NCBI RefSeq assembly: GCF_900167135.1
Contig: NZ_FUWZ01000010.1
Span: 1-57,003, forward strand
DNA: 57,003 bases
Reading direction: 5' to 3'
Origin: Chitinophaga eiseniae
Lineage (GTDB): Bacteria; Bacteroidota; Bacteroidia; Chitinophagales; Chitinophagaceae
Part shown: positions 34,435 through 43,014 of the stretch, piece after piece
Numbering within the stretch: position 1 is the first letter of the stretch
Layout of the letters: every line of letters begins with the position of its first letter
Notes under the pieces: generated by a model
Database searches by the model: none
The model's input: only the letters and a program-made list of their open reading frames with translations
What the model was told of the DNA's origin: nothing
Translations under genes and position numbers: made by a program

Positions 34435-35127
34435 ATGAAAGCAATTACATTTTTATTGTTAGCCTTTTGGCTTTGTACAGCCGCCTGTACAAAAGAGGCG
34501 ACAAAATATAAAGACCTGCTGAATGATGCCGAAATCATCTACCCCGGCCCTGTCAGCAGTCTCAACGCCAGGTCAGGTTATCTCCGCGCCATGCTGCAGT
34601 GGCAACCAAGCCCCGATCCCAGTATCACAGCATATATTATTTACTGGAACAACAATACCGATTCCATGAAACTGCCCGCCAAAGGCACCACAAAGGACAC
34701 CATCCGAACGCTGATCACCGGCATGGACGAATATGTACAAAATTTTGTTTTGTATACGACAGACAGCAAAGGAAACAAATCCGTAGGGCAATCGCTTTCC
34801 GGCGTAAGAATATACGGTCCGCTATATATTTCCTCCCTTGTAAATCGTCAGCTCAACAGCTCAAAGCCGCCGGTAGCGCTACCTGGAAACGCCTGCAAAC
34901 TTTTTTTCTCGGCAACGGATACCGCCCTCAATATCAATACCCGTCTTACCTTCTATAATGCCAGCAACCAGCTGCAAACCGTGAACCTCTCGGCCCGCAG
35001 TGATTCGATCGTATTAAACGCAGTCAATGCCGGTACCAGGGTGGCCGTTCTCTCTTCGTACATCCCGGAACTGAAAGCACTGGATACTTTCAATGTGGCC
35101 TATAGCGATACCATAACGGTGCAATAA
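34435..35127 (+). CDS. DUF4998-like lipoprotein
   Basis: 230 residues with lipobox CTAAC (Cys near residue 18). YKDLLNDAEIIYPGPVSSLNARSGYLRAMLQWQPSPDPSITAYIIYWNNNTDSM is the fibronectin-like start of DUF4998 proteins, which lie downstream of SusCD pairs with DUF5000 lipoproteins. Function is unknown but probably surface binding. It starts 6 bp after the previous gene and ends the cluster before a strong terminator. Confidence 0.75.
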   Translation: MKAITFLLLAFWLCTAACTKEATKYKDLLNDAEIIYPGPVSSLNARSGYLRAMLQWQPSPDPSITAYIIYWNNNTDSMKLPAKGTTKDTIRTLITGMDEYVQNFVLYTTDSKGNKSVGQSLSGVRIYGPLYISSLVNRQLNSSKPPVALPGNACKLFFSATDTALNINTRLTFYNASNQLQTVNLSARSDSIVLNAVNAGTRVAVLSSYIPELKALDTFNVAYSDTITVQ

Positions 35128-35165
35128 CAGGCCGTCGTTTTACCTGACAGCTCCCTCCATAAAAG

Positions 35166-35201
35166 AAGGGTATCTCATAAACAAATGAGATACCCTTTTT
35201 T
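35166..35201. terminator. Bidirectional terminator between Sus cluster and biosynthetic genes
   Basis: A perfect 13-bp stem, AAGGGTATCTCAT (35166-35178) / ATGAGATACCCTT (35185-35197), has a 6-nt loop and a T run on the plus side. On the minus side it is followed by CTTTTAT. It lies in the convergent gap between 35127 and 35204. Confidence 0.85.
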
Positions 35202-35203
35202 GC

Positions 35204-38200
35204 TTATGGCTTTACTGCTTTCCCGGGAACAGGAATTCCGAGGAAATGCAGGTAAGCCGTGATCACCTCGTCCGTTATTTTGGAAGGGGTAATACCGCTT
35301 CCTTTCAAAAACGCCAGGGTGTTATCACAATGAAAGTGATAGCTATTCTGATATACTTCCACCAGCGATCGCCCTCCCTGTATTTCATCGGTAAACAGGC
35401 TCAGATAAGGATAGAATATGTCTTCCTCATTGTTCTCCCACAACTCCATCCAATCACGGTAGCGCAACGCTTCAAGATCAAATCCGAAGTTTTCTTTCAG
35501 GCGTGTAAAAAATTCAATCCAGTCCACATCCTCTTCCACACGCGGGGTAAGATGGAATTTTCTGCCAATGGCGTTGGGCTGTTTCGTGATATGGACCATG
35601 GCTTTGCAAACATAATCAACTGTCACCAGCTCTTCTTTTATGCCAACGACCAGCGGGTATGCTTTATTTGCAATACAGTTCCTCACCAGCATGGACCACA
35701 GCTGGTCCAGGCCGTTGGCGCCGGTCTCGCTGTGGCACATCACGAAACCCAGCCTGAAAAGCACCGTTGGCAAGCCTTTCGACGCGGCCAACGCCAATAT
35801 CTGTTCCATCACCCATTTGGTTTTGGCATACCCCATGTCTTTCCTCAGGTATTTCAATCCCTGCATCAGGCTATCGTCTTCAGCTTTAAAATACTGCTGC
35901 GTGTCATAGGACTCCCAGGCAAATACCCCTACGGTAGACAACAGCGCGAGGCATTTTAGTTTCCGGGCAGATGCCAGCCGGATAATTTCGTTCAGTCCGC
36001 CGATATTCGATCCTTTCATGTAATTATACGGCTCAATATAACTGACCGAACTGCCCGAATGGTAAATAACATCGATGATATCACAGAGCATATCAAACTG
36101 CTCATCGGCTATACCCAGCTGGTATTGCGTCAGGTCTCCGGTGACGGGTTTAATCCTGCTTTCCGCAAACTGTTCATCAGGAATGCGGTTGGCTTTAAAA
36201 ACACCCCGTATTCTTTCCAGTGCCGCCTTTTCATCGGCTGCCCGGACCAGGCAATAAATATCAGCAGCGGTGGAAGTCAGCAGCTCTGCCAGCAGATGAC
36301 ATCCCACGAAGCCGGTGGCTCCGGTGAGGAAAATATTTTTGGGATTGCTGACCGATTCGGGATCTATGGTGCCTTCGATCTCGATATCAGGAGAAAGATA
36401 GATGTCTTTCAACAGGTAATTATCATCCGCTTCGCCATCCATCAACTTTTCGTCGCCGGTTAAACCAGCCCTGATCTTTGCCGCCAGCGCCTCGACAGTT
36501 ACATGATCAAAGAGTTCTGGCAGTGTGACTTTAGCCCTGAAAATGGCGGGCAGCCTTTTATACACCTGTGTAATAAGAATAGAGTGCCCACCGAGTTCAA
36601 AAAAATTATCTGTTACGCTGATTTCCTTCTGTTGAAGCACTTCGCTCCATATCGCTTTAATCACCTGTTCACATTCATGAAACCCCACCCCATCAGGGAA
36701 GATAGCCTCTATCACCTCCCGTGAGCCCAGGTTGAGCGCTTGTTTATCAATTTTCCCGTGTGTGTTCACTGGCAATTTTTCCAGGAAAAGAAAAGCGGAC
36801 GGTATCATCTGAGCGGGCAATTCCAGCTGCAGTGCTTTTCTCACTTCCTGGGTCACCTGTTGCAACCGCTCCCCTCTGAGTTTGCCTTCCCGGTGTACAA
36901 CACAGGCCAGCAAGGTACGTTCGTCATATTTATCTTCCTGGACAATTACTACCGCCTGTACAATCCCGGGAAGACCGGACAGTACGTTTTCTACTTCACT
37001 CAGCTCAATCCGCACGCCCCTGATCTTTACCTGCGTATCGTTTCTGCCGAGAAATTCCACATTGCCGTCGGGCAGATAGCGGGCCAGATCACCCGATTGA
37101 TACATTCGTCTCCAGTTGTTTTTTATTTCCTCTTCTGTTGCAAAGGGATTGGTTATAAATTTCTCCCGCGTTAATTCCGGAAGGCCCCAATAGCCCCTGG
37201 CTACCTGCGCGCCGCCAATATATAGCTCACCGGTTTCCCCGATCGGCACTACCTGCATATTGGCATCAAGAATATAAAAACTGCTGTTCGCATTGGGACG
37301 ACCGATCGTGGCGGCGGGATGTGCGTCATCATAAACAAAACTGCTTACCAGGATGACAGCTTCGGTGGGACCGTAACCATTCACCAGCCGCACCCTGTCC
37401 TTCCATTTTTTCATCAGGGGCTCCGGACAAGCTTCTCCTCCCACGCAGATGACCTGCAGCTTGCCGCAGCTTTCTGACACCGGCAGGGTAGCTAATACAG
37501 ACGGCGAGATAAACGGAAGGGCTGTTATTTCATGTTCTTTTATAAACCGCCATAACGCCTCTCCCGTGATACGGTTGTCCGGATACAGATACAAGGCCGC
37601 ACCTGCCACCAGTGGCAACCACAGATCCGCAGCCGATGCATCGAAGCCGGTCGACGTATACTGTAACGCCCTGGTAGTGGCATCTATCTGCAGGTAGTTA
37701 CCATAGCACTGCATAAAGTTGGTCACCTGCTCATGCTCCACCATAACACCTTTGGGCTTGCCGGTAGTACCAGAGGTATACATTACATACATCAGGCTGT
37801 CAGGCGTAACAGGCGGCAAGGTGTAATCTTTCGGCAGGCTACGCAGGGCGGCCGCTGTCGTATCGTCATCTACCAGCAGGGTACGTCCGTTGTAGGCAGC
37901 AAAGTTTGCTTCAAAACGGACGGAAGTAATCAGTACCGGCGCCTGTGCGTCTTTTAGCATATATTCCAGTCGGGCTTTGGGCAGGTTGGTGTCCAGCGGC
38001 ACATAGGCTGCGCCGGCTTTAAGGATCGCCAGCATACAAACAATTTTTTCAATGGATGACGGCAGACAGAAAGCGACCAGGCAGCCTGTTGCCACACCTG
38101 CCTGTTGCAGGTAGTATGCCCACTGGTTGCTCTTTTCATCGAGTTGCTGATAGGAAAGGCTTTCCTGCTGAAAGACAAGCGCAACACTCTCCGGCGCCAT

Positions 38201-38338
38201 ACGAACGCGTTCCTGTATCAGATGTACCAGTGAAAGATGTTTATCGAAAGGCCTTAACGTATTATTGAAATCACGGAGGATTTTTTTACGCTCAGCACTG
38301 GTGAGCATAAAGGAAGTACCTTCATTAGAGGGTGTCAT
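35204..38338 (-). CDS. Stand-alone NRPS-like protein: adenylation, carrier, thioester reductase
   Basis: 1,044 residues from the ATG at 38338. The adenylation domain has A3 YTSGTTGKPKG (~187-197), A4 FDASAADLW, A5 NGYGPTE (~320), A7 YQSGDLARYLPDG, A8 and A10 NTHGKID with its Lys near 529. The peptidyl-carrier site is FFELGGHS with Ser586. A terminal reductase of the Lys2/carboxylic-acid-reductase kind has NAD(P) loop TGATGFVG (672-679) and catalytic Tyr837-x3-Lys841 (YAKTK). There is no condensation domain. Such proteins activate one carboxylic acid, usually an amino acid, hold it as a thioester and release it reductively as an aldehyde or alcohol. By eye the Asp that grips an alpha-amino group is present, but the full substrate code matches none I know. 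It sits 27 bp after the oxoamine synthase gene. Confidence 0.92.
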   Translation of the reverse strand: MTPSNEGTSFMLTSAERKKILRDFNNTLRPFDKHLSLVHLIQERVRMAPESVALVFQQESLSYQQLDEKSNQWAYYLQQAGVATGCLVAFCLPSSIEKIVCMLAILKAGAAYVPLDTNLPKARLEYMLKDAQAPVLITSVRFEANFAAYNGRTLLVDDDTTAAALRSLPKDYTLPPVTPDSLMYVMYTSGTTGKPKGVMVEHEQVTNFMQCYGNYLQIDATTRALQYTSTGFDASAADLWLPLVAGAALYLYPDNRITGEALWRFIKEHEITALPFISPSVLATLPVSESCGKLQVICVGGEACPEPLMKKWKDRVRLVNGYGPTEAVILVSSFVYDDAHPAATIGRPNANSSFYILDANMQVVPIGETGELYIGGAQVARGYWGLPELTREKFITNPFATEEEIKNNWRRMYQSGDLARYLPDGNVEFLGRNDTQVKIRGVRIELSEVENVLSGLPGIVQAVVIVQEDKYDERTLLACVVHREGKLRGERLQQVTQEVRKALQLELPAQMIPSAFLFLEKLPVNTHGKIDKQALNLGSREVIEAIFPDGVGFHECEQVIKAIWSEVLQQKEISVTDNFFELGGHSILITQVYKRLPAIFRAKVTLPELFDHVTVEALAAKIRAGLTGDEKLMDGEADDNYLLKDIYLSPDIEIEGTIDPESVSNPKNIFLTGATGFVGCHLLAELLTSTAADIYCLVRAADEKAALERIRGVFKANRIPDEQFAESRIKPVTGDLTQYQLGIADEQFDMLCDIIDVIYHSGSSVSYIEPYNYMKGSNIGGLNEIIRLASARKLKCLALLSTVGVFAWESYDTQQYFKAEDDSLMQGLKYLRKDMGYAKTKWVMEQILALAASKGLPTVLFRLGFVMCHSETGANGLDQLWSMLVRNCIANKAYPLVVGIKEELVTVDYVCKAMVHITKQPNAIGRKFHLTPRVEEDVDWIEFFTRLKENFGFDLEALRYRDWMELWENNEEDIFYPYLSLFTDEIQGGRSLVEVYQNSYHFHCDNTLAFLKGSGITPSKITDEVITAYLHFLGIPVPGKAVKP

Positions 38339-38365
38339 ATGTTTGGATTTTAAAAGGATCAACAA

Positions 38366-39667
38366 TTACTTTTTCCGGACCTCATCCAACACTTCACAGA
38401 TGTGGTCCACTGCGTCGTTTATTTGCCCGATAGTGTGGGTAGACATCAGTTGCAACCTGATTCTCGCTTCAGACAAGGGCACCACGGGATACTCCACAAT
38501 CATGGCGGCGACGTTCTTTTTCATGAGCAAGCCATGGGACAGTCTTGCATGGCGTTCACTACCTACAGGGACCAGCACAATGGGGGCCGCGATACCGGGA
38601 CAATGGTGATTATTCGAAGAAAAACGCGCTCTCATATGAAGTGCATTTCCCAATGATAATGCCCGCAGCGCGGCGCCTTCGGAAGCGGTGACAATACGGC
38701 TGGCCTGCAGCGCTGCAGCGGTTTGTACAGGAGAAATAGCATTGGAAAACAAGTACGGCCCTGCGTACATTTTGAGGTACTCCTTCACCGCCGCAGAATG
38801 CGTAGCGATGAAACCACCACTGGAAGCAAACGTTTTGGAGAAACTGCCCATGACCAGGTCCACCCTGCCTTTCATGTCCTGTATACCCGGCTGGCCGCTG
38901 CCCTCAGGGCCTGTGGCGCCGAGATCGTGCGCTACATCCACCAACAACCGGGCGTCAAATTCATGGCAAATCTCCTGCAACTTCCGGATATCCGGCGTAT
39001 CGGCATTCATGGAGAATAGCCCTTCCGACACCACCAGTATACTATTCACCGTATCCTTAGTCCTGATGGACGCCAATACTTTCCGGGCGCCCTCATGGTC
39101 CAGGTGATCGAACTTAAAGATGTTGGTGGTTGCTGCATAAGCGCCCTGCCGGAGACAGGCGTGGGCCAGCCGGTCCATAATGATGTAGTCGTTTTTACCT
39201 ACCAGTCCTGTCAGACTACTGAATCCCGCTGCCCAGCCGGTGGGAAAGATCAGCACATGTTCCATACCAGTGAGTTCCTGCAGCTTTTCTTCCAGCTGCG
39301 GCACCAGGTCCGTTTCTCCCATGAACATCGGAGAACCGGCGCTGTGCGGGCCATACCGGTGCAGTGCTTCAGCTGCGGCGTTTATGACATCCGGATGCGC
39401 GCTCAGCCCGAGGTAGTCCTGTGAAGCAAAATTAACGGCTTCCATTTGCCGATGGCCGGCATCCCTTACCGTTATCACTGGTGCCGGTCTGCTTGTCTGG
39501 ACTCTCGAATACAGCCAGGTATCTGTCCTGATCCTGTTTTCTACCCAGGAATAATAGGCATCCATCCGGGACAGCACATCACTCCCGGCCGGCGCGTAAA
39601 AATCCGCCGTTGATTTTGAAAGCGCGCTTTCAAGCGCAGGGTTTTTCTTCCCATAAGATTCACTCAT
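38366..39667 (-). CDS. Alpha-oxoamine synthase (BioF/KBL/CqsA-like PLP enzyme)
   Basis: 433 residues. The body follows the alpha-oxoamine synthase pattern: FASQDYLGLSAHPDV, HRYGPHSAGSPMFMGETDLVPQLEEKL and the ring-stacking H169 (DRLAHAC). D244 and H247 lie in LLVDVAHDLGATGPEGSG, and Schiff-base K278 in GSFSKTF. These enzymes join an amino acid to an acyl thioester with loss of CO2, giving an alpha-aminoketone. An N-terminal ~45-residue extension precedes the fold. It is first in a two-gene operon with the A-T-R protein, unlike bioF in a biotin cluster, so a specialised product is likely (inference). A TAggTTTG box at 39847-39854 on the minus strand is a candidate promoter. Confidence 0.88.
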   Translation of the reverse strand: MSESYGKKNPALESALSKSTADFYAPAGSDVLSRMDAYYSWVENRIRTDTWLYSRVQTSRPAPVITVRDAGHRQMEAVNFASQDYLGLSAHPDVINAAAEALHRYGPHSAGSPMFMGETDLVPQLEEKLQELTGMEHVLIFPTGWAAGFSSLTGLVGKNDYIIMDRLAHACLRQGAYAATTNIFKFDHLDHEGARKVLASIRTKDTVNSILVVSEGLFSMNADTPDIRKLQEICHEFDARLLVDVAHDLGATGPEGSGQPGIQDMKGRVDLVMGSFSKTFASSGGFIATHSAAVKEYLKMYAGPYLFSNAISPVQTAAALQASRIVTASEGAALRALSLGNALHMRARFSSNNHHCPGIAAPIVLVPVGSERHARLSHGLLMKKNVAAMIVEYPVVPLSEARIRLQLMSTHTIGQINDAVDHICEVLDEVRKK

Positions 39668-39956
39668 AGATTCGATTTATCAGGTCAACAAATAAAACTG
39701 CAATAAAACGCCGGACAACCAGCTACCGGCTGTACAAACATGTATGGGTCAGATGCGGGTGCTCATGGCTCTATGGCCTTAGGAGAAATAAGGCTTTTTA
39801 TAGGTTTCGTTTTTATTATTTCAAAAATGATTAACAGTAACAGGGACAAACCTAAAATAACTAACTGTAAGTTGTCATCAGGCAGAGACTGCGAAAACCA
39901 GCTGTAAATCCGGTTAAATTTTTTATTTTACATCTCCTCAAAAATTTTATGCCTTC

Positions 39957-42212
39957 ATGATACCAGAATTTATTGAAATCCGCGGCGCCAGGGAGAACAA
40001 CCTGAAAAATGTCGACCTGCGCCTTCCCAAACGAAAGATCACCATCTTTACAGGCGTATCGGGTTCCGGCAAGTCTTCGATTGTTTTCGACACCATTGCA
40101 ACGGAAGCCCAGCGCCAGTTGTATGAAAATTTCAGCATGTTCATCCGTTCGCTGCTGCCTAAGTTCCCGCAGCCGGATGCAGACTCCATTGAAAAGCTGA
40201 GCATGGCCATTGTGGTAGATCAAAAGCGCCTGGGCGGCGGCTCTCATTCCACCATGGGTACCATCACGGATATATCACCGGTGCTGCGCGTGCTTTTCTC
40301 CCGCATCGGCAAACCCCATGTGGGTTATGCCAATGCTTTTTCTTTTAATGATCCCCAGGGAATGTGCCCGCAATGCGGCGGCCGGGGACGCAAGCTCGGG
40401 TTCGACGCCTCGAAATTCATAGACCGCAGCAAATCGCTGAAAGAAGGCGCCATACAAGCGCCCGGACTGGCTACCTGGGAGAAGGATATGTACGCCCACA
40501 GCGGCTTTTTCGATGTAGACAAAAAGCTGGCGGACTATACCGGAGAAGAAATGGAGCTGCTGCTCTACAGTCAGCCCAGGAAATTTAAACTCAGGCTCGG
40601 CGAAGGTAATATGAACGCCACCTATATGGGCGTAATAGAGAAGTTCGAACGGGCCTATATCCGCCGTGACATCAAAACGCTTTCCGACAGAACGCAGAAA
40701 ATGATCCGGCCTTATCTGCAGGAAGGCCCCTGCCCCGCCTGTAAGGGCGCACGCCTCAATGAGGCTGCGTTGTCCTGCAAAATCAAAGGATACAATATTG
40801 CCGAACTGTCGGCCATGGAAGCAGGTGAACTGATAACCTTTTTAAAAGAGACAGACGATGCGGTGGCCGTACCGATGATCCGTACGCTGACGGAGCGGTT
40901 ACAACACCTGGTGGACATGGGACTTGAATACCTTACGTTGAACAGGGAGACAGATACGCTCTCCGGCGGCGAATCACAAAGGGTGAAGATGGTAAAACAT
41001 CTCAGCAGCAGCCTCACGGACGTGTTGTACATCTTCGACGAGCCCAGCGTAGGACTGCACCCGAGAGATGTGTACCGCCTGAACGGATTGCTTCAAAAAC
41101 TCCGTGATAAAGGCAATACGGTAATTGTGGTGGAACACGATCCCGATGTGATCCGCATTGCCGACCACATCGTGGATGTAGGCCCTCACGCAGGCACGAA
41201 GGGCGGACAAATCATGTACGAAGGCGAACTGGAAGGACTACTGCATTCAGATACGCTGACCGGAAAATATCTGAAACACAGCCTGCCGCTGAAAACAACC
41301 TGCCGGACTCCGCGTGGCCAGCTTCCCGTACACAATGCCAACGCCAACAACCTTCACAACGTCAGCGTCAATATACCGGAAGGTGTGTTGACGGTGGTGA
41401 CCGGCGTCGCCGGTTCAGGCAAAAGCTCACTTATCCATCATGCATTTTTAAGCGCTTATCCGCAGGCGGTGGTAATTGATCAATCTGCCGTAGGTACATC
41501 TACGAGGTCCAACCCCGCTACCTACACGGGCACCATGGATTTGATCCGGAAAGCATTTGCCACGGCCAACCAGGTTGATGCCGCTCTCTTCTCCTTCAAC
41601 TCCAAAGGAGCCTGCGAAAACTGCCAGGGAAGCGGCGTAATTTATACAGACCTGGCTTTCCTGGAAGGGGTAAAAACACCCTGCGAAATATGTGAAGGCA
41701 AACGCTATAAAGAAGAAGTCCTGGCTTACCTACTCAATCACAAATCTATCTCGGATGTACTGGCCATGACCGTCCGTGAAGCCCGCGATTTTTTTACTGC
41801 CAAAGATATCTGTCGCAAGCTGGACAGCATGATTGAAGTAGGACTGGAATACCTGACGCTCGGCCAGCCGTTAAGTACGCTGTCCGGCGGGGAATGCCAG
41901 CGGATCAAGCTGGCGAGTGAACTACATAAAAAAGGCAGTATATACGTAATGGATGAACCCACTACCGGCTTACACCTTTCAGATGTGGGCAAACTGGTTC
42001 AACTGATCGACGGGTTGGTGGAAAAAGGTAATACCGTAGTGGTGATCGAACACAATCTGGAAGTAATCAAACGGGCAGACTGGATCATCGATATGGGTCC
42101 GGAAGGTGGGCACAAAGGCGGGAAGATCATCTTCGAAGGAACACCGGAAGCATTGACAGCACGGACTGATTCCTATACCGGTTTTCATTTGCGGGAGTCT
42201 GTACGGTCCTGA
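39957..42212 (+). CDS. UvrA-like ATPase, short form (DrrC-type)
   Basis: 751 residues against ~940 for housekeeping UvrA. Two ABC modules are intact: Walker A GVSGSGKSS near the start and GVAGSGKSS in the second half, with signatures LSGGESQR and LSGGECQR. CxxC zinc pairs are present (CPQCGGRG, CPACKG, CENCQG...CEICEG). The missing ~190 residues correspond to the UvrB-binding/insertion part of the first module, so it probably does not load UvrB. Short UvrA paralogues include DrrC-type proteins giving tolerance to DNA-binding drugs. It diverges across 289 bp from the oxoamine synthase operon, which would fit a self-protection gene, but such paralogues are also widespread without clusters. Confidence 0.88.
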   Translation: MIPEFIEIRGARENNLKNVDLRLPKRKITIFTGVSGSGKSSIVFDTIATEAQRQLYENFSMFIRSLLPKFPQPDADSIEKLSMAIVVDQKRLGGGSHSTMGTITDISPVLRVLFSRIGKPHVGYANAFSFNDPQGMCPQCGGRGRKLGFDASKFIDRSKSLKEGAIQAPGLATWEKDMYAHSGFFDVDKKLADYTGEEMELLLYSQPRKFKLRLGEGNMNATYMGVIEKFERAYIRRDIKTLSDRTQKMIRPYLQEGPCPACKGARLNEAALSCKIKGYNIAELSAMEAGELITFLKETDDAVAVPMIRTLTERLQHLVDMGLEYLTLNRETDTLSGGESQRVKMVKHLSSSLTDVLYIFDEPSVGLHPRDVYRLNGLLQKLRDKGNTVIVVEHDPDVIRIADHIVDVGPHAGTKGGQIMYEGELEGLLHSDTLTGKYLKHSLPLKTTCRTPRGQLPVHNANANNLHNVSVNIPEGVLTVVTGVAGSGKSSLIHHAFLSAYPQAVVIDQSAVGTSTRSNPATYTGTMDLIRKAFATANQVDAALFSFNSKGACENCQGSGVIYTDLAFLEGVKTPCEICEGKRYKEEVLAYLLNHKSISDVLAMTVREARDFFTAKDICRKLDSMIEVGLEYLTLGQPLSTLSGGECQRIKLASELHKKGSIYVMDEPTTGLHLSDVGKLVQLIDGLVEKGNTVVVIEHNLEVIKRADWIIDMGPEGGHKGGKIIFEGTPEALTARTDSYTGFHLRESVRS

Positions 42213-42218
42213 AATAAA

Positions 42219-42249
42219 CGGGCGTCGCAAAAATATTTTGCGACGCCCG
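42219..42249. terminator. Strong hairpin between uvrA-like gene and lanthipeptide genes
   Basis: A perfect 14-bp stem, CGGGCGTCGCAAAA / TTTTGCGACGCCCG, has an ATA loop. On the minus strand the following bases are TTTATTTC, suiting termination of the minus-strand peptide genes. On the plus strand no T run follows. Confidence 0.65.
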
Positions 42250-42269
42250 CTGTAAGTTCACGCTACTGA

Positions 42270-42332
42270 TCAGATTGCATCCAGGCATGCGTTTCCGGTA
42301 TTATCAGAAAGATTTACTTTTTTCTTTTTCAT
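42270..42332 (-). CDS. Possible 20-residue peptide resembling a truncated precursor leader
   Basis: ATG at 42332, stop at 42270. The peptide MKKKKVNLSDNTGNACLDAI starts with the lysine run and alternating residues of Bacteroidota class I lanthipeptide leaders, but it has no double glycine or core. It lies 25 bp after the precursor at 42358-42576, in the same orientation and before the hairpin. It may be a decayed second precursor or a very small peptide gene. Confidence 0.35.
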   Translation of the reverse strand: MKKKKVNLSDNTGNACLDAI

Positions 42333-42357
42333 AACGAAAGGGTTTGGTTTGCTATTA

Positions 42358-42576
42358 TCAACATACGGTTGTAATACAGGTAAGCACACAGGTAACGCCG
42401 TTAGGGTCGCGGGAAGGGCAGTTAAACTGCGTACACTGGCAGCTTGCCTGGCAAATCGTCTGACCACAGGTTTCCCAGGGCAACGTAGCCCCTCCGGTTA
42501 TTTTTTGTTGGGATAAATCACTGATGACCGCTTTGTGCAGGAAAAGTTTAGGGATAGTTAATTTTCTCTTTTTCAT
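42358..42576 (-). CDS. Class I lanthipeptide-type precursor (8 Cys core)
   Basis: 72 residues. The leader MKKRKLTIPKLFLHKAVISDLSQQKITGG ends in Gly28-Gly29, following the Bacteroidota pattern of lysine run, alternating L-x-I-x-K-L and a short helix before GG. The 43-residue core starts ATLP and contains 8 Cys (37, 42, 46, 48, 53, 63, 67, 72) and 10 Ser/Thr, suiting several lanthionine rings. It would be a ribosomally made, Ser/Thr-dehydrated and cyclised peptide, exported after cleavage at GG. No LanB, LanC, protease or transporter gene is in the window, so modification would have to be done in trans. Product and activity are unknown. Confidence 0.75.
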   Translation of the reverse strand: MKKRKLTIPKLFLHKAVISDLSQQKITGGATLPWETCGQTICQASCQCTQFNCPSRDPNGVTCVLTCITTVC

Positions 42577-43014
42577 AACGGAAGCATTTCAGGTGAAGTA
42601 TAAATATCGTCTTTGTATCCGCGGGGAGTATGCAGTCGTACCATGCTTCATTACTTCAACTTAAAGGCCATTCCTGTTTTTCACAGCAGGAATATTCATC
42701 CCTGCAACCGCTACGATGATCAATAAGATACCGGTCCATTGGTATCCGTTCACCTGTTCATGGAGCGCCAGCGGCGCACAGATAGCAGCGGCAGGTATCT
42801 GAAGGCCGGCCATAGCCATCATTCCCGGCCAATTCCGCTTTAAGCGTTTTCAAAACCGTGTGTTCCAATGAAAAATTGAGATTGTAAAACACCCTGAGTT
42901 TTTTAATACAGTAAGAAGCAAAGTGCTTAAAAACAGTTGACAGTTACGTCTGTTTATACTGAAGGAAACCTGCAGCAGCTACGCTGACCTTTGGGGCTCA
43001 CCAAAATCTGCGTC
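42577..43014. other. Spacer between the two divergent precursor genes
   Basis: 438 bp containing a decayed transporter fragment (42661-42849) and otherwise no gene. GACCTTTG at 42986-42993 may serve as a degenerate -7 box for the plus-strand precursor. I saw no clear promoter for the minus-strand one. Confidence 0.4.
42661..42849 (-). pseudogene. Remnant of a DMT/EamA-family transporter (C-terminal end)
   Basis: On the minus strand a frame bounded by a stop at 42850-42852 reads MMAMAGLQIPAAAICAPLAL, then HEQVNGYQWTGILLIIVAVAGMNIP and a natural stop at 42661. This resembles the last two membrane helices of EamA-type permeases, in which a conserved Glu/Gly-rich turn precedes the final helix. 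Only ~60 codons remain, so it is a relic and cannot work as a transporter. Confidence 0.6.
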
